In this document: positions 32,575 through 41,416 of the stretch, in pieces
How the letters are laid out: each line of letters starts with the position of its first letter
Position numbering within the stretch: the first letter of the stretch is position 1
Assembly: GCA_021821305.1 (NCBI GenBank)
Contig: JAKACP010000001.1
Location: 248,001 to 312,000, forward strand
Direction of reading: 5' to 3'
DNA from: a bacterium
GTDB lineage: Bacteria; Patescibacteria; Paceibacteria; Moranbacterales; UBA1568
DNA length: 64,000 nt
The notes under the pieces: generated by a model
The model's database searches: none
Told to the model about the DNA's origin: nothing
The model's input: the letters and a program-made list of their open reading frames with translations, nothing else
Translations under genes and position numbers: made by a program

Positions 32575-34014
32575 ATGGCTGAACAGAAAAACGACCTCAT
32601 GGACAAGATCGTCTCCCTCTGCAAACGGCGGGGATTCGTGTTTCCTTCATCCGAGATCTACGGCGGATTCGCGGCGGTGTATGATTTCGGTCCGTACGGG
32701 GTCGAGCTCGCGCGCAACATCCGCGAAGCGTGGTGGAAGGCGATGGTGAGGGACCACGACAACATCGTCGGACTCGACAGCGCGATCTTCATGCACCCGA
32801 AGGTCTGGGAAGCGTCCGGGCATGTCGGGGGATTCTCCGATCCGCTCGCGGAGTGCCGCGAGTGTCATTCGCGCGTCCGCGTCGACCACCTCCTCGAGGA
32901 GGCCGGCGTGCAGGCGGACGAGAAGATGACCGACGAGGACATCAACAAGCTGTTTTCCGAGCACAAGGACAAGGTCGTCTGCCCGAAATGCGGCAAGAAG
33001 AGTTTCACGGAAGCGAAGAGCTTCAACCTCCTCGTCCAATCCAATCTCGGCAATTTCACGGGCGACTGGACCAAAGAACCGACCTATCTCCGCGGCGAGA
33101 CCTGTCAGGGTATCTACGTCAATTTCAAGAACGTACTCGACTCCTCGCGGGTCAAGGTGCCGTTCGGCATCGCGCAGATCGGCAAGGCGTTCCGCAACGA
33201 GATCACCGCGCGGCAGTTCATCTTCCGCAAACGTGAATTCGAGCAGATGGAGATGCAGTACTTCGTCCGGCCCGAAGAGGCGGCCGCGACCTATGAGGAA
33301 TGGCGCAAGAAACGATGGCAGTACTATCTCGACCTTGGGATCCGCGAGGAGAACCTCCGCTGGCACGAGCACGAGAATCTCGTCTTCTACGCCAAGGCGG
33401 CATGGGATATCGAGTACAAGTTCCCGTTCGGGTTCAAGGAGCTCGAGGGCGTCCACAATCGGAGCGACTACGATCTCACCCAGCACTCCAAGTTCTCGGG
33501 CGAAGATCTTTCCTATCGGGACCCGATCACGAACGAGAAGTTCATGCCGTGGATCATCGAGACCTCGGTCGGGCTCGATCGGACCTTCCTCGCGGTGATG
33601 ACCGATGCGTACACGGAAGAGGAAGTCGGGGAGGGGGACACGCGCGTCGTACTCAAATTCCCCAGGAAGCTCGCCCCGGTACAGATCGCAGTCTTCCCGC
33701 TCCTCAAGAACAAGCCGGAACTAGTGGCGAAGGCGCGCGAGATATTCGGTTCGCTCAAGGAAAATTTCCGCGTCGAATTCGATGACAATGGCAACGTGGG
33801 CAAGCGCTATCGCCGCCAGGACGAGATCGGGACACCGTATTGTGTGACCGTCGACTTCGATACGATCGGCCTGGGCGACCCGTCTTCCGATGGAAGCCGG
33901 GCAGGAGACAAATCTCTCGAAGGCACCGTCACTGTCCGCGATCGCGACACGATGAAACAGGAGAGGATCCCGATCGCCGGATTGCAGGAGTATTTTTCCG
34001 AACGGCTGAAGTAA
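32575..34014 (+). CDS. glyS: Glycyl-tRNA synthetase (class II, homodimeric type)
   Basis: 479 residues. RRGFVFPSSEIYGGFAAVYDFGPYGVELARNI is the diagnostic N-terminus of the single-chain GlyRS. A CPKCGKKSF zinc-like pair follows at about residue 140, motif 2 is around FGIAQIGKAFRNEI, and motif 3 is WIIETSVGLDRT. The C-terminal anticodon-binding domain starts at LAPVQIAVFPL. First gene of a run glyS-M16 peptidase-permease-rsmI. Confidence 0.97.
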   Translation: MAEQKNDLMDKIVSLCKRRGFVFPSSEIYGGFAAVYDFGPYGVELARNIREAWWKAMVRDHDNIVGLDSAIFMHPKVWEASGHVGGFSDPLAECRECHSRVRVDHLLEEAGVQADEKMTDEDINKLFSEHKDKVVCPKCGKKSFTEAKSFNLLVQSNLGNFTGDWTKEPTYLRGETCQGIYVNFKNVLDSSRVKVPFGIAQIGKAFRNEITARQFIFRKREFEQMEMQYFVRPEEAAATYEEWRKKRWQYYLDLGIREENLRWHEHENLVFYAKAAWDIEYKFPFGFKELEGVHNRSDYDLTQHSKFSGEDLSYRDPITNEKFMPWIIETSVGLDRTFLAVMTDAYTEEEVGEGDTRVVLKFPRKLAPVQIAVFPLLKNKPELVAKAREIFGSLKENFRVEFDDNGNVGKRYRRQDEIGTPYCVTVDFDTIGLGDPSSDGSRAGDKSLEGTVTVRDRDTMKQERIPIAGLQEYFSERLK

Positions 34015-34033
34015 ATTCCATTCTACATACCAT

Positions 34034-35308
34034 ATGAACTACAAGAAACTCACCCTCAAGAACGGCTTGCGCGTCATATTGGCGCCGATGCATGAGACGG
34101 GAACGGCGACGGTCCTCGTCATGACCGGAGCCGGGTCGCGCTATGAAGCGAGAAAGGAGAGCGGTATCGCACACTTCCTCGAGCACATGTTCTTCAAGGG
34201 GACGAAGAATCGTCCGACGGCATTCGATATCTCGCAGGAGCTCGACGCGATCGGTGCGGAATACAACGCGTTCACCGGCAAGGAATATACCGGCTACTAT
34301 GCCAAAGTCGAGGCGCATCATGCCGATACGGCGCTTGACGTCGTCTCGGATCTTTTTTTGCACCAGAAGCTCGAACAAGTAGAGATTGATCGTGAGAAGG
34401 GGACGATCCTTCAGGAGATCAATATGTACGAGGACCGACCGTCCTCCCGTGTAGGCGAACACTTCGAGGAGCTTCTCTACGGAGATCACCCTGCGGGGTG
34501 GCGTATTCTCGGGCCCAAGGAGAACATCAAGGGATTCAAGCGTTCGGATTTCGTCCGATTCCTGAAGAAGATGTACACGGGCCCGAATGTCGTCATCGGC
34601 GTCGCGGGGAAGATCGACGAGAAGAAGATTCTCCGTGAGATCAAGAAACGGTTCGATGTCCTTGAGAAAGGGGAGAAGCCGTCATTCAGGAAAATTTCCG
34701 AGAAGCAGAAGATGCCGGCGCTCCTTATCGAGAAGAAGAAGACCGACCAGACGCACCTTCTCCTCGGGGTGCGGGCGTATCCCGCGGAGCACAAGGATCG
34801 ATATGCGCTCTCGGTACTCTCGACCATACTCGGCGGCGGGATGTCGTCGCGGCTCTTTATCCAGGTGAGGGAACGGCGCGGACTCGCGTACAGCGTGCAT
34901 ACGAATTACGACGCTCTTCATGACGCCGGCTATCTCGCGACCCAGGTCGGCGTCGAGCATGAGAACCTCGAGGAGACGATCCGGGTGATACTCAGCGAGT
35001 ACCGCAGGATCGCGACGGAGAAAGCGGATGAGGAGGAAATCTCTCGCGCGAAGGAATATATCAAAGGGCGCCTCGCGATGGGGCTTGAAGGGTCGGATGA
35101 CGTTGTCGAATACCTCGTCACGCAGGAGGTGCTCCGGGACAAAGTCACGCTTCCCGAAGAGAAGGTGAAGAAGATCGACGCCGTGACCGTAGATGACGTG
35201 CTGCGCGTCGCCAAGGATATCTTCGTCAACGAGAAACTCAACCTCGCGATCATCGGGCCGCATGATGCCGGGATGAAAAAGAAGCTCGAGAAACTGCTCG
35301 TCCTATGA
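34034..35308 (+). CDS. M16-family zinc metallopeptidase
   Basis: 424 residues, the pitrilysin/processing-peptidase family. The inverted zinc motif HFLEH is at H47-E50-H51, with the distal Glu in REKGTILQEINMYEDRP. The second half contains RERRGLAYSVHTNYDALHDAGYL, matching the R/Y pair of active M16 peptidases. No signal peptide, so probably cytoplasmic. It overlaps the next gene by 4 nt. Confidence 0.93.
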   Translation: MNYKKLTLKNGLRVILAPMHETGTATVLVMTGAGSRYEARKESGIAHFLEHMFFKGTKNRPTAFDISQELDAIGAEYNAFTGKEYTGYYAKVEAHHADTALDVVSDLFLHQKLEQVEIDREKGTILQEINMYEDRPSSRVGEHFEELLYGDHPAGWRILGPKENIKGFKRSDFVRFLKKMYTGPNVVIGVAGKIDEKKILREIKKRFDVLEKGEKPSFRKISEKQKMPALLIEKKKTDQTHLLLGVRAYPAEHKDRYALSVLSTILGGGMSSRLFIQVRERRGLAYSVHTNYDALHDAGYLATQVGVEHENLEETIRVILSEYRRIATEKADEEEISRAKEYIKGRLAMGLEGSDDVVEYLVTQEVLRDKVTLPEEKVKKIDAVTVDDVLRVAKDIFVNEKLNLAIIGPHDAGMKKKLEKLLVL

Positions 35309-36339
35309 ATCAGGAATCCGTCGTCGATATCGGAACCAAGCTCATCCTCCGCGTCGCGCTCATAGCGACGGGGGTGTACTTCCTCTATCTCCTCCGCGGT
35401 GTCGTGCTCCTCGTCATGCTCGCGGTGCTCACGGCGGCGGCCTTCTATCCGATCATCGGGCGGCTTGCGCGGTGGAAATTCTCCCGGACCGGCGCGGTCG
35501 TGACCGTGTACCTGAGCTTCCTGACGCTTATCGTCGCGATGGTCGCGATCTTCATCCCGCTTTTCGTCTCGGAAATGAAGAACTTCGCGGCCGCATGGCC
35601 GGCGTACGGCGAGAAACTTTCCGGAATCCTGTTCGCGTTCGAGCAGTACTTCTGGTCGTTCGGCGTGGACTTCAGTCGCGAACAGCTGTTCGCCGAGGTC
35701 GAGACCGGACTTTCGCAGGGCGTGGGAAACATCGTCGCGACGACGGTCGGGATCTTTTCCGGGCTCATCCATTTCCTCGGATACTTCTTTCTCGCGCTCT
35801 ACCTCTCGCTCGAGGAGGACGGTATCGAGAAGTTCTTCCGCGCCCTCACACCGGACCGGTATCACGCCCGTGCGGCGGAATTCGCGGGCAAGATCCGCGA
35901 CCGCGTCTCCCGGTGGCTCGGCGCACAACTCCTCCTCATGGCGATCGTGTTCGCCATCTACTACGTCGGGCTCTCGCTCTTCGGCGTCCCGTACGCCTTC
36001 GCGATCGCGCTCTTCGGCGGTCTCGTGGAGATCGTCCCGTATATCGGGCCTATCCTCGCCGGTGTTCCGGCAGTCATTTTCGGCCTGCTCGAGGCGCCGG
36101 TCATCGGGTTCTCGGTACTCGCCTACTATGTCATCGCGCATCAGCTCGAGAGTCACATCATCGCGCCGCAGATCATGAAACACTCCGCGGGGCTCAACCC
36201 GGTCGTGCTCATCGTCGCGGTGTTGATCGGCCTCGAGCTCGGCGGAGCGATCGGCGTCCTCCTCGCCGTTCCGACGGCGATGATCATGGGTGTCTTCGTG
36301 GAGGATTTCATGGAGAAACAGCAGGCCGGTAAACAGTGA
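35305..36339 (+). CDS. AI-2E family transporter, second copy
   Basis: 344 residues, about seven hydrophobic helices. The C-terminal half shows GLSLFGVPYAFAIALFGGLVEIVPYIGPILAGVPAV and HQLESHIIAPQIMKHSAGLNPVVLIVAVLIGLELGGAIGVLLAVP in the characteristic PerM pattern. Translationally coupled to the M16 peptidase. A paralogue is at 9430; substrates are unknown. Confidence 0.9.
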   Translation: MNQESVVDIGTKLILRVALIATGVYFLYLLRGVVLLVMLAVLTAAAFYPIIGRLARWKFSRTGAVVTVYLSFLTLIVAMVAIFIPLFVSEMKNFAAAWPAYGEKLSGILFAFEQYFWSFGVDFSREQLFAEVETGLSQGVGNIVATTVGIFSGLIHFLGYFFLALYLSLEEDGIEKFFRALTPDRYHARAAEFAGKIRDRVSRWLGAQLLLMAIVFAIYYVGLSLFGVPYAFAIALFGGLVEIVPYIGPILAGVPAVIFGLLEAPVIGFSVLAYYVIAHQLESHIIAPQIMKHSAGLNPVVLIVAVLIGLELGGAIGVLLAVPTAMIMGVFVEDFMEKQQAGKQ

Positions 36340-36348
36340 ATCGGAATC

Positions 36349-37035
36349 ATGACACCGGAAACGAAGGGACAATTGCTCATCGTCGCCACCCCGATCGGCA
36401 ATCTCGAGGACATCACGCTCCGGGCGTTGCGCGTGCTGCGCGAGTGCGACACGGTGCTCGCCGAAGACACGCGGGTCACGAGGAAGCTTCTCTCGCATCA
36501 CGGGATCGACAAGCCGGCCGTCTCGTGTCACGAACACACGGACGAGGGCAAGCTCGCGCGGCTCGTGGAAGAGATGAAAGAGGGGAAGAGTTTCGCCTAC
36601 GTGACGGACGCCGGGACGCCGGGCCTTTCGGACCCGGGTAACCGCCTCGTCTCGCTCGCGGTCGCCGCCGGTATTCCGGTTTCGCCGATCCCGGGCGCGT
36701 CGGCTCTCGGCGCGATCGTCTCGGTCGCGGGAATCGATATGCGCGAGTTCGTCTTTCTCGGGTTTCCTCCGCACAAGAAGGGGCGTGAGACGTTTTTCAA
36801 GAAAGTGACGGCATCCGAATATCCGGTCATCTACTATGAGTCGCCGCATCGGGTGATCAAGAACCTGCGCCTGCTCGGGGAGTTCGCTCCCGAAAAGCGG
36901 ATCATCGTCGGCCGCGAACTCACCAAGATGTTCGAGGAAGTCGTCCGCGGTCCGGTCGCGGATGTCCTGGCCTATTTCGAAGCGAATCCGGGGAAAGTGA
37001 AAGGGGAGTTTGTCGTCATCGCGTATTCGGCATAA
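36349..37035 (+). CDS. rsmI: 16S rRNA (cytidine-1402 2'-O) methyltransferase RsmI
   Basis: 228 residues. LLIVATPIGNLEDITLRALRVLRECDTVLAEDTRVTRKLL is the diagnostic start of the SAM-dependent RsmI/CbiF-like fold, followed by YVTDAGTPGLSDPGNRLV and FLGFPPHKKG. It lacks the C-terminal extension found in longer RsmI proteins. Last gene of the glyS run. Confidence 0.96.
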   Translation: MTPETKGQLLIVATPIGNLEDITLRALRVLRECDTVLAEDTRVTRKLLSHHGIDKPAVSCHEHTDEGKLARLVEEMKEGKSFAYVTDAGTPGLSDPGNRLVSLAVAAGIPVSPIPGASALGAIVSVAGIDMREFVFLGFPPHKKGRETFFKKVTASEYPVIYYESPHRVIKNLRLLGEFAPEKRIIVGRELTKMFEEVVRGPVADVLAYFEANPGKVKGEFVVIAYSA

Positions 37036-37037
37036 AA

Positions 37038-37065
37038 TGAAAAAGCCCGATGCGTTGCATCGAGC
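37038..37065. terminator. Terminator between rsmI and the 37252 gene
   Basis: GCCCGATGC and GCATCGAGC form the stem, with an A run on the left that gives TTTTTCATTTT on the - strand. Mainly for the - strand gene. Confidence 0.8.
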
Positions 37066-37084
37066 CGTGGTCGGTCGGAAAATC

Positions 37085-37252
37085 CTAACCGGAAAAGGTG
37101 GTGGCGATCCAGTCGAACCAGGTGCCGCTGGCGAAAGTACAGCTTCCACCCGTGGCACAGTCGGCCGACAGACTGGTGTATACGATCACCAGGAGAACGA
37201 TAAACGCCATAAAAGCCAGTTTCCGGTCCTTCCGTTCCAGTGCAGTGTCCAT
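37085..37252 (-). CDS. Small membrane protein (55 aa)
   Basis: Function not recognised. MDTALERKDRKLAFMAF begins a 55-residue peptide with one transmembrane helix (about 13-28) and an outer tail containing two Cys (ADCATGGSC) and a Trp-rich end. An AGAAGGAGGT ribosome-binding site lies 8 nt before the ATG, a consensus promoter lies upstream and a terminator follows. Very good expression signals for an orphan peptide. Confidence 0.75.
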   Translation of the reverse strand: MDTALERKDRKLAFMAFIVLLVIVYTSLSADCATGGSCTFASGTWFDWIATTFSG

Positions 37253-37306
37253 CTTTGATACCTCCTTCTGGTTGAGAAAATTGTGAAGCTACGATTACAA
37301 GTTCGT

Positions 37307-37335
37307 ATTATACTCCGAAAAAACCGTTTTGTCAA
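37307..37335 (-). promoter_or_regulatory. Consensus promoter of the 37252 gene
   Basis: TTGACA, a 17-nt spacer and TATAAT on the - strand, an exact sigma-70-type consensus and the best match in the window. Confidence 0.88.
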
Positions 37336-37409
37336 CCCTGTTAAACAATAAAACGTGCTATTTTTCTTTATGTAGAAGCGATTCTTTCGTTTAACAAGGT
37401 CAAGAGTAT

Positions 37410-38843
37410 ATGAACGAAAATACTGAAAATAAGCCTTTTTACATAACGACGACTCTTCCGTATGTGAACGGATTGCCGCATCTCGGATATGCGCTTGAGG
37501 CGGTTCAGGCGGATGTGCTCGCGCGCATGGCCCGGGCCCGCGGAGACGAGGTGGTCTTCAATATCGGGACCGACGAGCATGGGCAGAAGATATTCCGGAG
37601 AGCCGCCGAGGAAGGCATCACGCCGCAGGAATTCTGCGATCGGATGTCCGAACATTTCCGTGCGCTCAAAGACACGCTTGATGTGAGCTATACGCATTTC
37701 ATCCGGACGACCGACGCGCACCATATCTCCGCCGCGCAGGAATTCTGGCGTCGGTGCGAGCGAAGCGGCGATATCTACAAGAAGCAGTATCAGACGAAGT
37801 ATTGCGTCGGCTGTGAGATGGAGAAGACCGACTCGGATCTCGATCATGGGAAGTGTCCGGATCATCCGACCCTGGATATCGAGATCGTCGAGGAGGAAAA
37901 CTATTTCTTTCGCTTTTCGAAATACCAAGATGCGCTTCTCCGGCTTTACGGGGAACGGCCGGATTTCGTGGTACCGGCGAACCGGCTCGCGGAGATACGA
38001 AACTTCGTGGAAAAGGGACTGCAGGATTTCAGCATCTCGCGGCTCGCGTCCAAGATGTCGTGGGGGATCCCGGTGCCGGGCGACGAGGAGCACGTCATGT
38101 ACGTGTGGTTCGATGCGCTCGTCAACTATATCTCCACCCTCGGGTGGCCCGAGGACGATGCCACGTTCGGGAAATTCTGGCCGGGACTTCAGATCGCGGG
38201 CAAGGACAATCTCCGCCAGCAGTCGGCGATGTGGCAAGCGATGCTCCTCTCCGCCGGGTTCGATCCGTCACGACAGATCCTCATTCATGGTCACATCATG
38301 GTCGGGGGCCAGAAGATGTCGAAGTCGCAGGGCAACGTCATCTCGCCCGATGAGCTTCGGGAGAAATTCGGCACGGACGGAACGCGGTACCTGCTCCTCT
38401 CCTCGGGCAATCTCGAGAACGATCCGGATATCACCATGGAGCGCCTGACCGAGAAGTACAACGCCGATCTCGCGAATGGTCTGGGCAACCTCGTCTCCCG
38501 CGTGCTCAAGCTCGCCGAGAAACTCGACCGACAAGGAGCGAGGAGCGAGGAACGAGGAACGCCCGAGGAGCTGACGCAGCTGATCGACGGATATAGGTTC
38601 GCCGATGCGATGGAATGGGTGATGGCGCTCGTCCGTGAGGCGAACAGACACATAGACGACGAGAAACCATGGGAGCTCGTGAAGACCGATACGGAGCGGT
38701 TCGAGGGCGTGATGCGTACCCTCCTCGATCGCCTCGCGCTTCTCTCGGTCGCGCTCACCCCGCTTCTTCCCCGGACTTCCGAAAAGATCGCACGAGCCAT
38801 CGAGGAAGGAACAACCGAACCCCTGTTTCAAAGAATCCGATGA
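37410..38843 (+). CDS. metG: Methionyl-tRNA synthetase
   Basis: 477 residues. TTLPYVNGLPHLGYALEAVQAD holds the HIGH motif (HLGY), the zinc knuckle region is YCVGCEMEK followed by GKCPDHP, and the KMSKS loop is GGQKMSKSQGNVI. The C-terminal anticodon domain is interrupted early by an Arg/Glu-rich tract (38531-38562). No C-terminal EMAP-like tRNA-binding domain is present. A GTG-started tatD follows 35 nt later. Confidence 0.97.
   Translation: MNENTENKPFYITTTLPYVNGLPHLGYALEAVQADVLARMARARGDEVVFNIGTDEHGQKIFRRAAEEGITPQEFCDRMSEHFRALKDTLDVSYTHFIRTTDAHHISAAQEFWRRCERSGDIYKKQYQTKYCVGCEMEKTDSDLDHGKCPDHPTLDIEIVEEENYFFRFSKYQDALLRLYGERPDFVVPANRLAEIRNFVEKGLQDFSISRLASKMSWGIPVPGDEEHVMYVWFDALVNYISTLGWPEDDATFGKFWPGLQIAGKDNLRQQSAMWQAMLLSAGFDPSRQILIHGHIMVGGQKMSKSQGNVISPDELREKFGTDGTRYLLLSSGNLENDPDITMERLTEKYNADLANGLGNLVSRVLKLAEKLDRQGARSEERGTPEELTQLIDGYRFADAMEWVMALVREANRHIDDEKPWELVKTDTERFEGVMRTLLDRLALLSVALTPLLPRTSEKIARAIEEGTTEPLFQRIR
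38531..38562 (+). repeat. Purine-rich low-complexity tract inside metG
   Basis: Iterated AGGAGCG/AGGAACG words in frame, encoding RQGARSEERGT at the catalytic/anticodon domain junction. Confidence 0.6.
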
Positions 38844-38878
38844 TGTTTCTGAGAGCTCTCAGCTAAAAGCCAAAAGCC

Positions 38879-39715
38879 GTGCTGGATATCCACACCCATC
38901 TCTATTTCCCGGATTTCGATCTCGACCGGGACGAAACCGTGAAACGCGCGAAGGAAGCGGGTGTCGGTTTCATGATTTCCGTCGGGACCGACCCGGAGGA
39001 TAACGCGAAAGCGATCGGCATCGCCGAGGCCTACGACGGCGTATCCGCGTCGGTGGGGCTCCACCCGCATTTTTTCAACCGTCCGGAGATCGATGAGACG
39101 CGCATAGCGGAGGAAGCCGGGAGACTGGAGACGCTCGCGGGACATCCGAAGGTCGTCGCGATCGGGGAGTGCGGGCTGGATTATTTCTCGCGCGAGCCCG
39201 GACGCCCGATAACGGACGAGCAGAAGTCGAGGCAGAAAGAGGGGCTTCTCGCGCAGATGGGAATCGCCACGAAACTCGGCTTGCCGCTCATCCTCCATAC
39301 GCGTCCGTCCCAGGGATCCATGGACGCATACGAGGATATGTTCGACATTCTCAAGAGTGAATCCCTGACAGCCGTCCTACACTGCTATCAAGGTGATACT
39401 GGGATCACCCGGGAATTTCTCGGACTTCCGAACGTGCACTTCTCTTTCGCCGGCAACGTGACCTACCCGGTCAAGAAAGCGCTCGAGGGAACGAAGGACG
39501 ATATCCGCGAGACCGTGAAACTCGTGCCGTCCGATCGATTGTTCGTCGAGACCGACTGTCCGTTCCTCGCGCCCCAGGATAAACGGGGAGGGCGCAACGA
39601 ACCGGCGTTCGTGCGGATGACGGCCGGCGCCGTCGCCGCGATACGGGCGGTTTCGGAAGAGGAAATCGATCGGCAGGTCGGACAGAACGCTCTTCGGGTT
39701 TTCGGAAGAAAGTGA
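38879..39715 (+). CDS. tatD: TatD-family metal-dependent hydrolase
   Basis: 278 residues. The TIM-barrel metallohydrolase signature is present: LDIHTHLYFPDFD, GLHPHF, IGECGLDYFSREPG, LILHTRPSQGSMDAYED, LHCYQGD and VETDCPFLAP. Members are 3'-5' DNases or D-aminoacyl-tRNA deacylase-like enzymes. Start is GTG at 38879, directly after a CTAAAAGCCAAAAGCC drift repeat; no ATG is available before the metal-binding HTH motif. Confidence 0.92.
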   Translation: MLDIHTHLYFPDFDLDRDETVKRAKEAGVGFMISVGTDPEDNAKAIGIAEAYDGVSASVGLHPHFFNRPEIDETRIAEEAGRLETLAGHPKVVAIGECGLDYFSREPGRPITDEQKSRQKEGLLAQMGIATKLGLPLILHTRPSQGSMDAYEDMFDILKSESLTAVLHCYQGDTGITREFLGLPNVHFSFAGNVTYPVKKALEGTKDDIRETVKLVPSDRLFVETDCPFLAPQDKRGGRNEPAFVRMTAGAVAAIRAVSEEEIDRQVGQNALRVFGRK

Positions 39716-39761
39716 TAAAATGAAGCTGTTGGAGGGGGCATAATCAATTCAGCTAAAACAT

Positions 39762-40235
39762 ATGGGATTTTTCGGTTTCGGAGGCGGGTCGCCTGAAAAG
39801 AGCGCAGCTCAGGGGCGAAGCGAGGATGCCGTGTACCGCGGCGAGATTTCTCCGATCGATGGAGCGGATCCGAGCCAGCCGATCGAGTTTTCGCTCACTC
39901 CGGAGGAGTCCGAAGAGGCCCAGCGGGGGTTGCTCGCCGCGAAGGAGGCGGCGGGGCGGATCGATACCGAACGTATCGAGGTAAGTCGGGAGCACATTTT
40001 CGGGGAACAGACCGAGCGGGCTCCTGCCGAGCCGATCGGTACTCCGCGGAGCGCCGCGTTCATCGAGGAGGCGGAGCATTTCGCGGCCGAAGTGCCGGTG
40101 ACGACCGCGAATCCCGGAAATCAGGGGAACGGTGAGGAGCGTATCAGATTTGACCTCAATCCGGAGCCGATCGAGGCATCCGCCGAAGGATCTGATGAGG
40201 AGCCGGTGGCACCGTCCGTCATGGGTGGCTTCTGA
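39762..40235 (+). CDS. Hypothetical disordered acidic protein
   Basis: Function not recognised. 157 residues, dominated by Glu, Ala, Pro and Ser with no predicted fold or membrane segment. It begins MGFFGFGGGSPEKSAAQ, an aromatic/Gly opening that may be a short linear motif. It sits between tatD and the ATP synthase promoter. Confidence 0.6.
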   Translation: MGFFGFGGGSPEKSAAQGRSEDAVYRGEISPIDGADPSQPIEFSLTPEESEEAQRGLLAAKEAAGRIDTERIEVSREHIFGEQTERAPAEPIGTPRSAAFIEEAEHFAAEVPVTTANPGNQGNGEERIRFDLNPEPIEASAEGSDEEPVAPSVMGGF

Positions 40236-40247
40236 AATTTCCCTTGT

Positions 40248-40276
40248 TTGACACATCGGTGCTTTCGACATAGAAT
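40248..40276 (+). promoter_or_regulatory. Promoter of the ATP synthase operon
   Basis: TTGACA, a 17-nt spacer and TAGAAT. The transcript would start near 40282, at the base of a stable hairpin. Confidence 0.75.
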
Positions 40277-40280
40277 ATAT

Positions 40281-40301
40281 GGCGACGCGTGAGGCGTCGC
40301 C
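40281..40301 (+). promoter_or_regulatory. Hairpin at the predicted 5' end of the atp mRNA
   Basis: GGCGACGC-GTGAG-GCGTCGCC is an 8-bp GC stem at the transcription start. It could protect the mRNA from 5' decay; followed by only TTTC, so it is unlikely to be a terminator. Confidence 0.55.
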
Positions 40302-40327
40302 TTTCGTTTCCGATTCTTTTCCCTGGT

Positions 40328-41083
40328 ATGGAGATATCGATCGCCGCTGAGAAATTATTCTCGTTCTTCGGATTTCCGATGACGAACGCGTTCATCTGGA
40401 CGATCGCGGTGAGCGGGTCGCTCGCGTCGATCGCGGTGCTGTCCCGGTCGCGGTTCCGGGAGATTCCGACGGGGTTCCAAAACGTCGTCGAAGCGGTATT
40501 CGAGAGTCTCCTCGATCTCGTCGACAGCGTCATGAAGGACCGGACGCAGACGGCGCGGTTCTTCCCCTTGATCGCGACCATATTCCTGTTCGTACTGTTC
40601 TCGAACTGGCTGGGCCTGCTCCCGGGTCTCGGCACGGTCGGTCTTTCGGCCTCGCACGAGGGTCAGGCGACGATCGTCCCGTTCCTCCGGAGCGGTTCGG
40701 CCGATCTCAATACCACGCTCGCGCTGTCGCTCATCGTCGTTTTCACCATACAGGCCGCGGGCATCATGGCGCTCGGACTCCGCGGGTACGCGAAGAAGTT
40801 CTTCATAAGCCCGATGCACAAACCGTACGTCATCGGAACGTTCGTCGGACTCCTCGAACTGCTCGGGGAAGCGACGAAGATCCTCTCGTTCTCGTTCCGT
40901 CTGTTCGGCAACGTGTTCGCTGGCGAAGTGCTCCTCACGGTGATGCTGCACCTCGTTCCCTATTTCCTGCCGCTCCCGTTCCTCCTGTTCGAGGTATTCG
41001 TGGGCTTTATCCAGGCGTTCGTTTTTGCTATGCTGACCTTGGTGTTCCTCAAGATGGCGATGCTCCCGGCGGAGGAGCACTGA
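40328..41083 (+). CDS. atpB: ATP synthase F0 subunit a
   Basis: 251 residues from the ATG at 40328. Five to six hydrophobic helices. The essential Arg lies in ILSFSFRLFGNVFAGEVLLTV, and PYFLPLPFLLFEVFVGFIQAFVFAMLTLVFL forms the last two helices. Part of the proton path with the c-ring. First structural gene of atpBEFHAGDC; no atpI is seen. Confidence 0.97.
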   Translation: MEISIAAEKLFSFFGFPMTNAFIWTIAVSGSLASIAVLSRSRFREIPTGFQNVVEAVFESLLDLVDSVMKDRTQTARFFPLIATIFLFVLFSNWLGLLPGLGTVGLSASHEGQATIVPFLRSGSADLNTTLALSLIVVFTIQAAGIMALGLRGYAKKFFISPMHKPYVIGTFVGLLELLGEATKILSFSFRLFGNVFAGEVLLTVMLHLVPYFLPLPFLLFEVFVGFIQAFVFAMLTLVFLKMAMLPAEEH

Positions 41084-41096
41084 GATTGGAGTGCTA

Positions 41097-41132
41097 CGGA
41101 CCCGGGACTTCCCAGAGAAATCCCGAGTCCGT
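41097..41132 (+). promoter_or_regulatory. Hairpin between atpB and atpE
   Basis: ACGGACCCGGGA and TCCCGAGTCCGT form a long stem with one mismatch around an AGAGAAA-type loop, no T-run. A candidate stabilising or translation-affecting structure before the highly translated atpE. Confidence 0.55.
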
Positions 41133-41164
41133 AACCCTTTAATCCGTTGATTCGGACAAATGCT

Positions 41165-41416
41165 ATGGAAGAAGCGAAGACCATCCTCGAGAATGTCGAG
41201 GGAATGAAGTATCTCGGCGCGGCGCTCGCGATCGGTCTCGGGGCCATCGGCCCGGGCATCGGTATCGGCGTGCTCGTGTCCAAGGCCATCGAGGCGATCG
41301 GCCGCAACCCGGAAGCGCAGCCGAAGATCCAGACGATCATGTTCCTCGGCATCGCGTTCACGGAGGCGATCGCGATCTATGCGCTCGTCATATCCCTCAT
41401 GATTTTCTTCAAATAA
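41165..41416 (+). CDS. atpE: ATP synthase F0 subunit c
   Basis: 83 residues, two hydrophobic helices with the loop GRNPEAQPKIQ. The ion-binding Glu is in LGIAFTEAIAIYALV. The residues after it (AIA) do not match the Glu-Ser pair of sodium-binding c subunits, so proton coupling is more likely. Start at the ATG 41165 rather than an in-frame TTG at 41147. Confidence 0.97.
   Translation: MEEAKTILENVEGMKYLGAALAIGLGAIGPGIGIGVLVSKAIEAIGRNPEAQPKIQTIMFLGIAFTEAIAIYALVISLMIFFK

Noticed and set aside
34930..37158. Very long open frame (742 codons) on the - strand opposite the M16 peptidase, permease and rsmI genes
   Set aside because: It is antisense to three well-recognised genes, has an Arg/Asp/Glu/His-skewed composition typical of the reverse frame of GC-rich genes, and no homology-like motif or ribosome-binding site.
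41147..41416. Sodium-type ATP synthase
   Set aside because: The residues after the ion-binding Glu in subunit c (AIA) do not form the Glu-Ser/Thr sodium signature, so I favour proton coupling.
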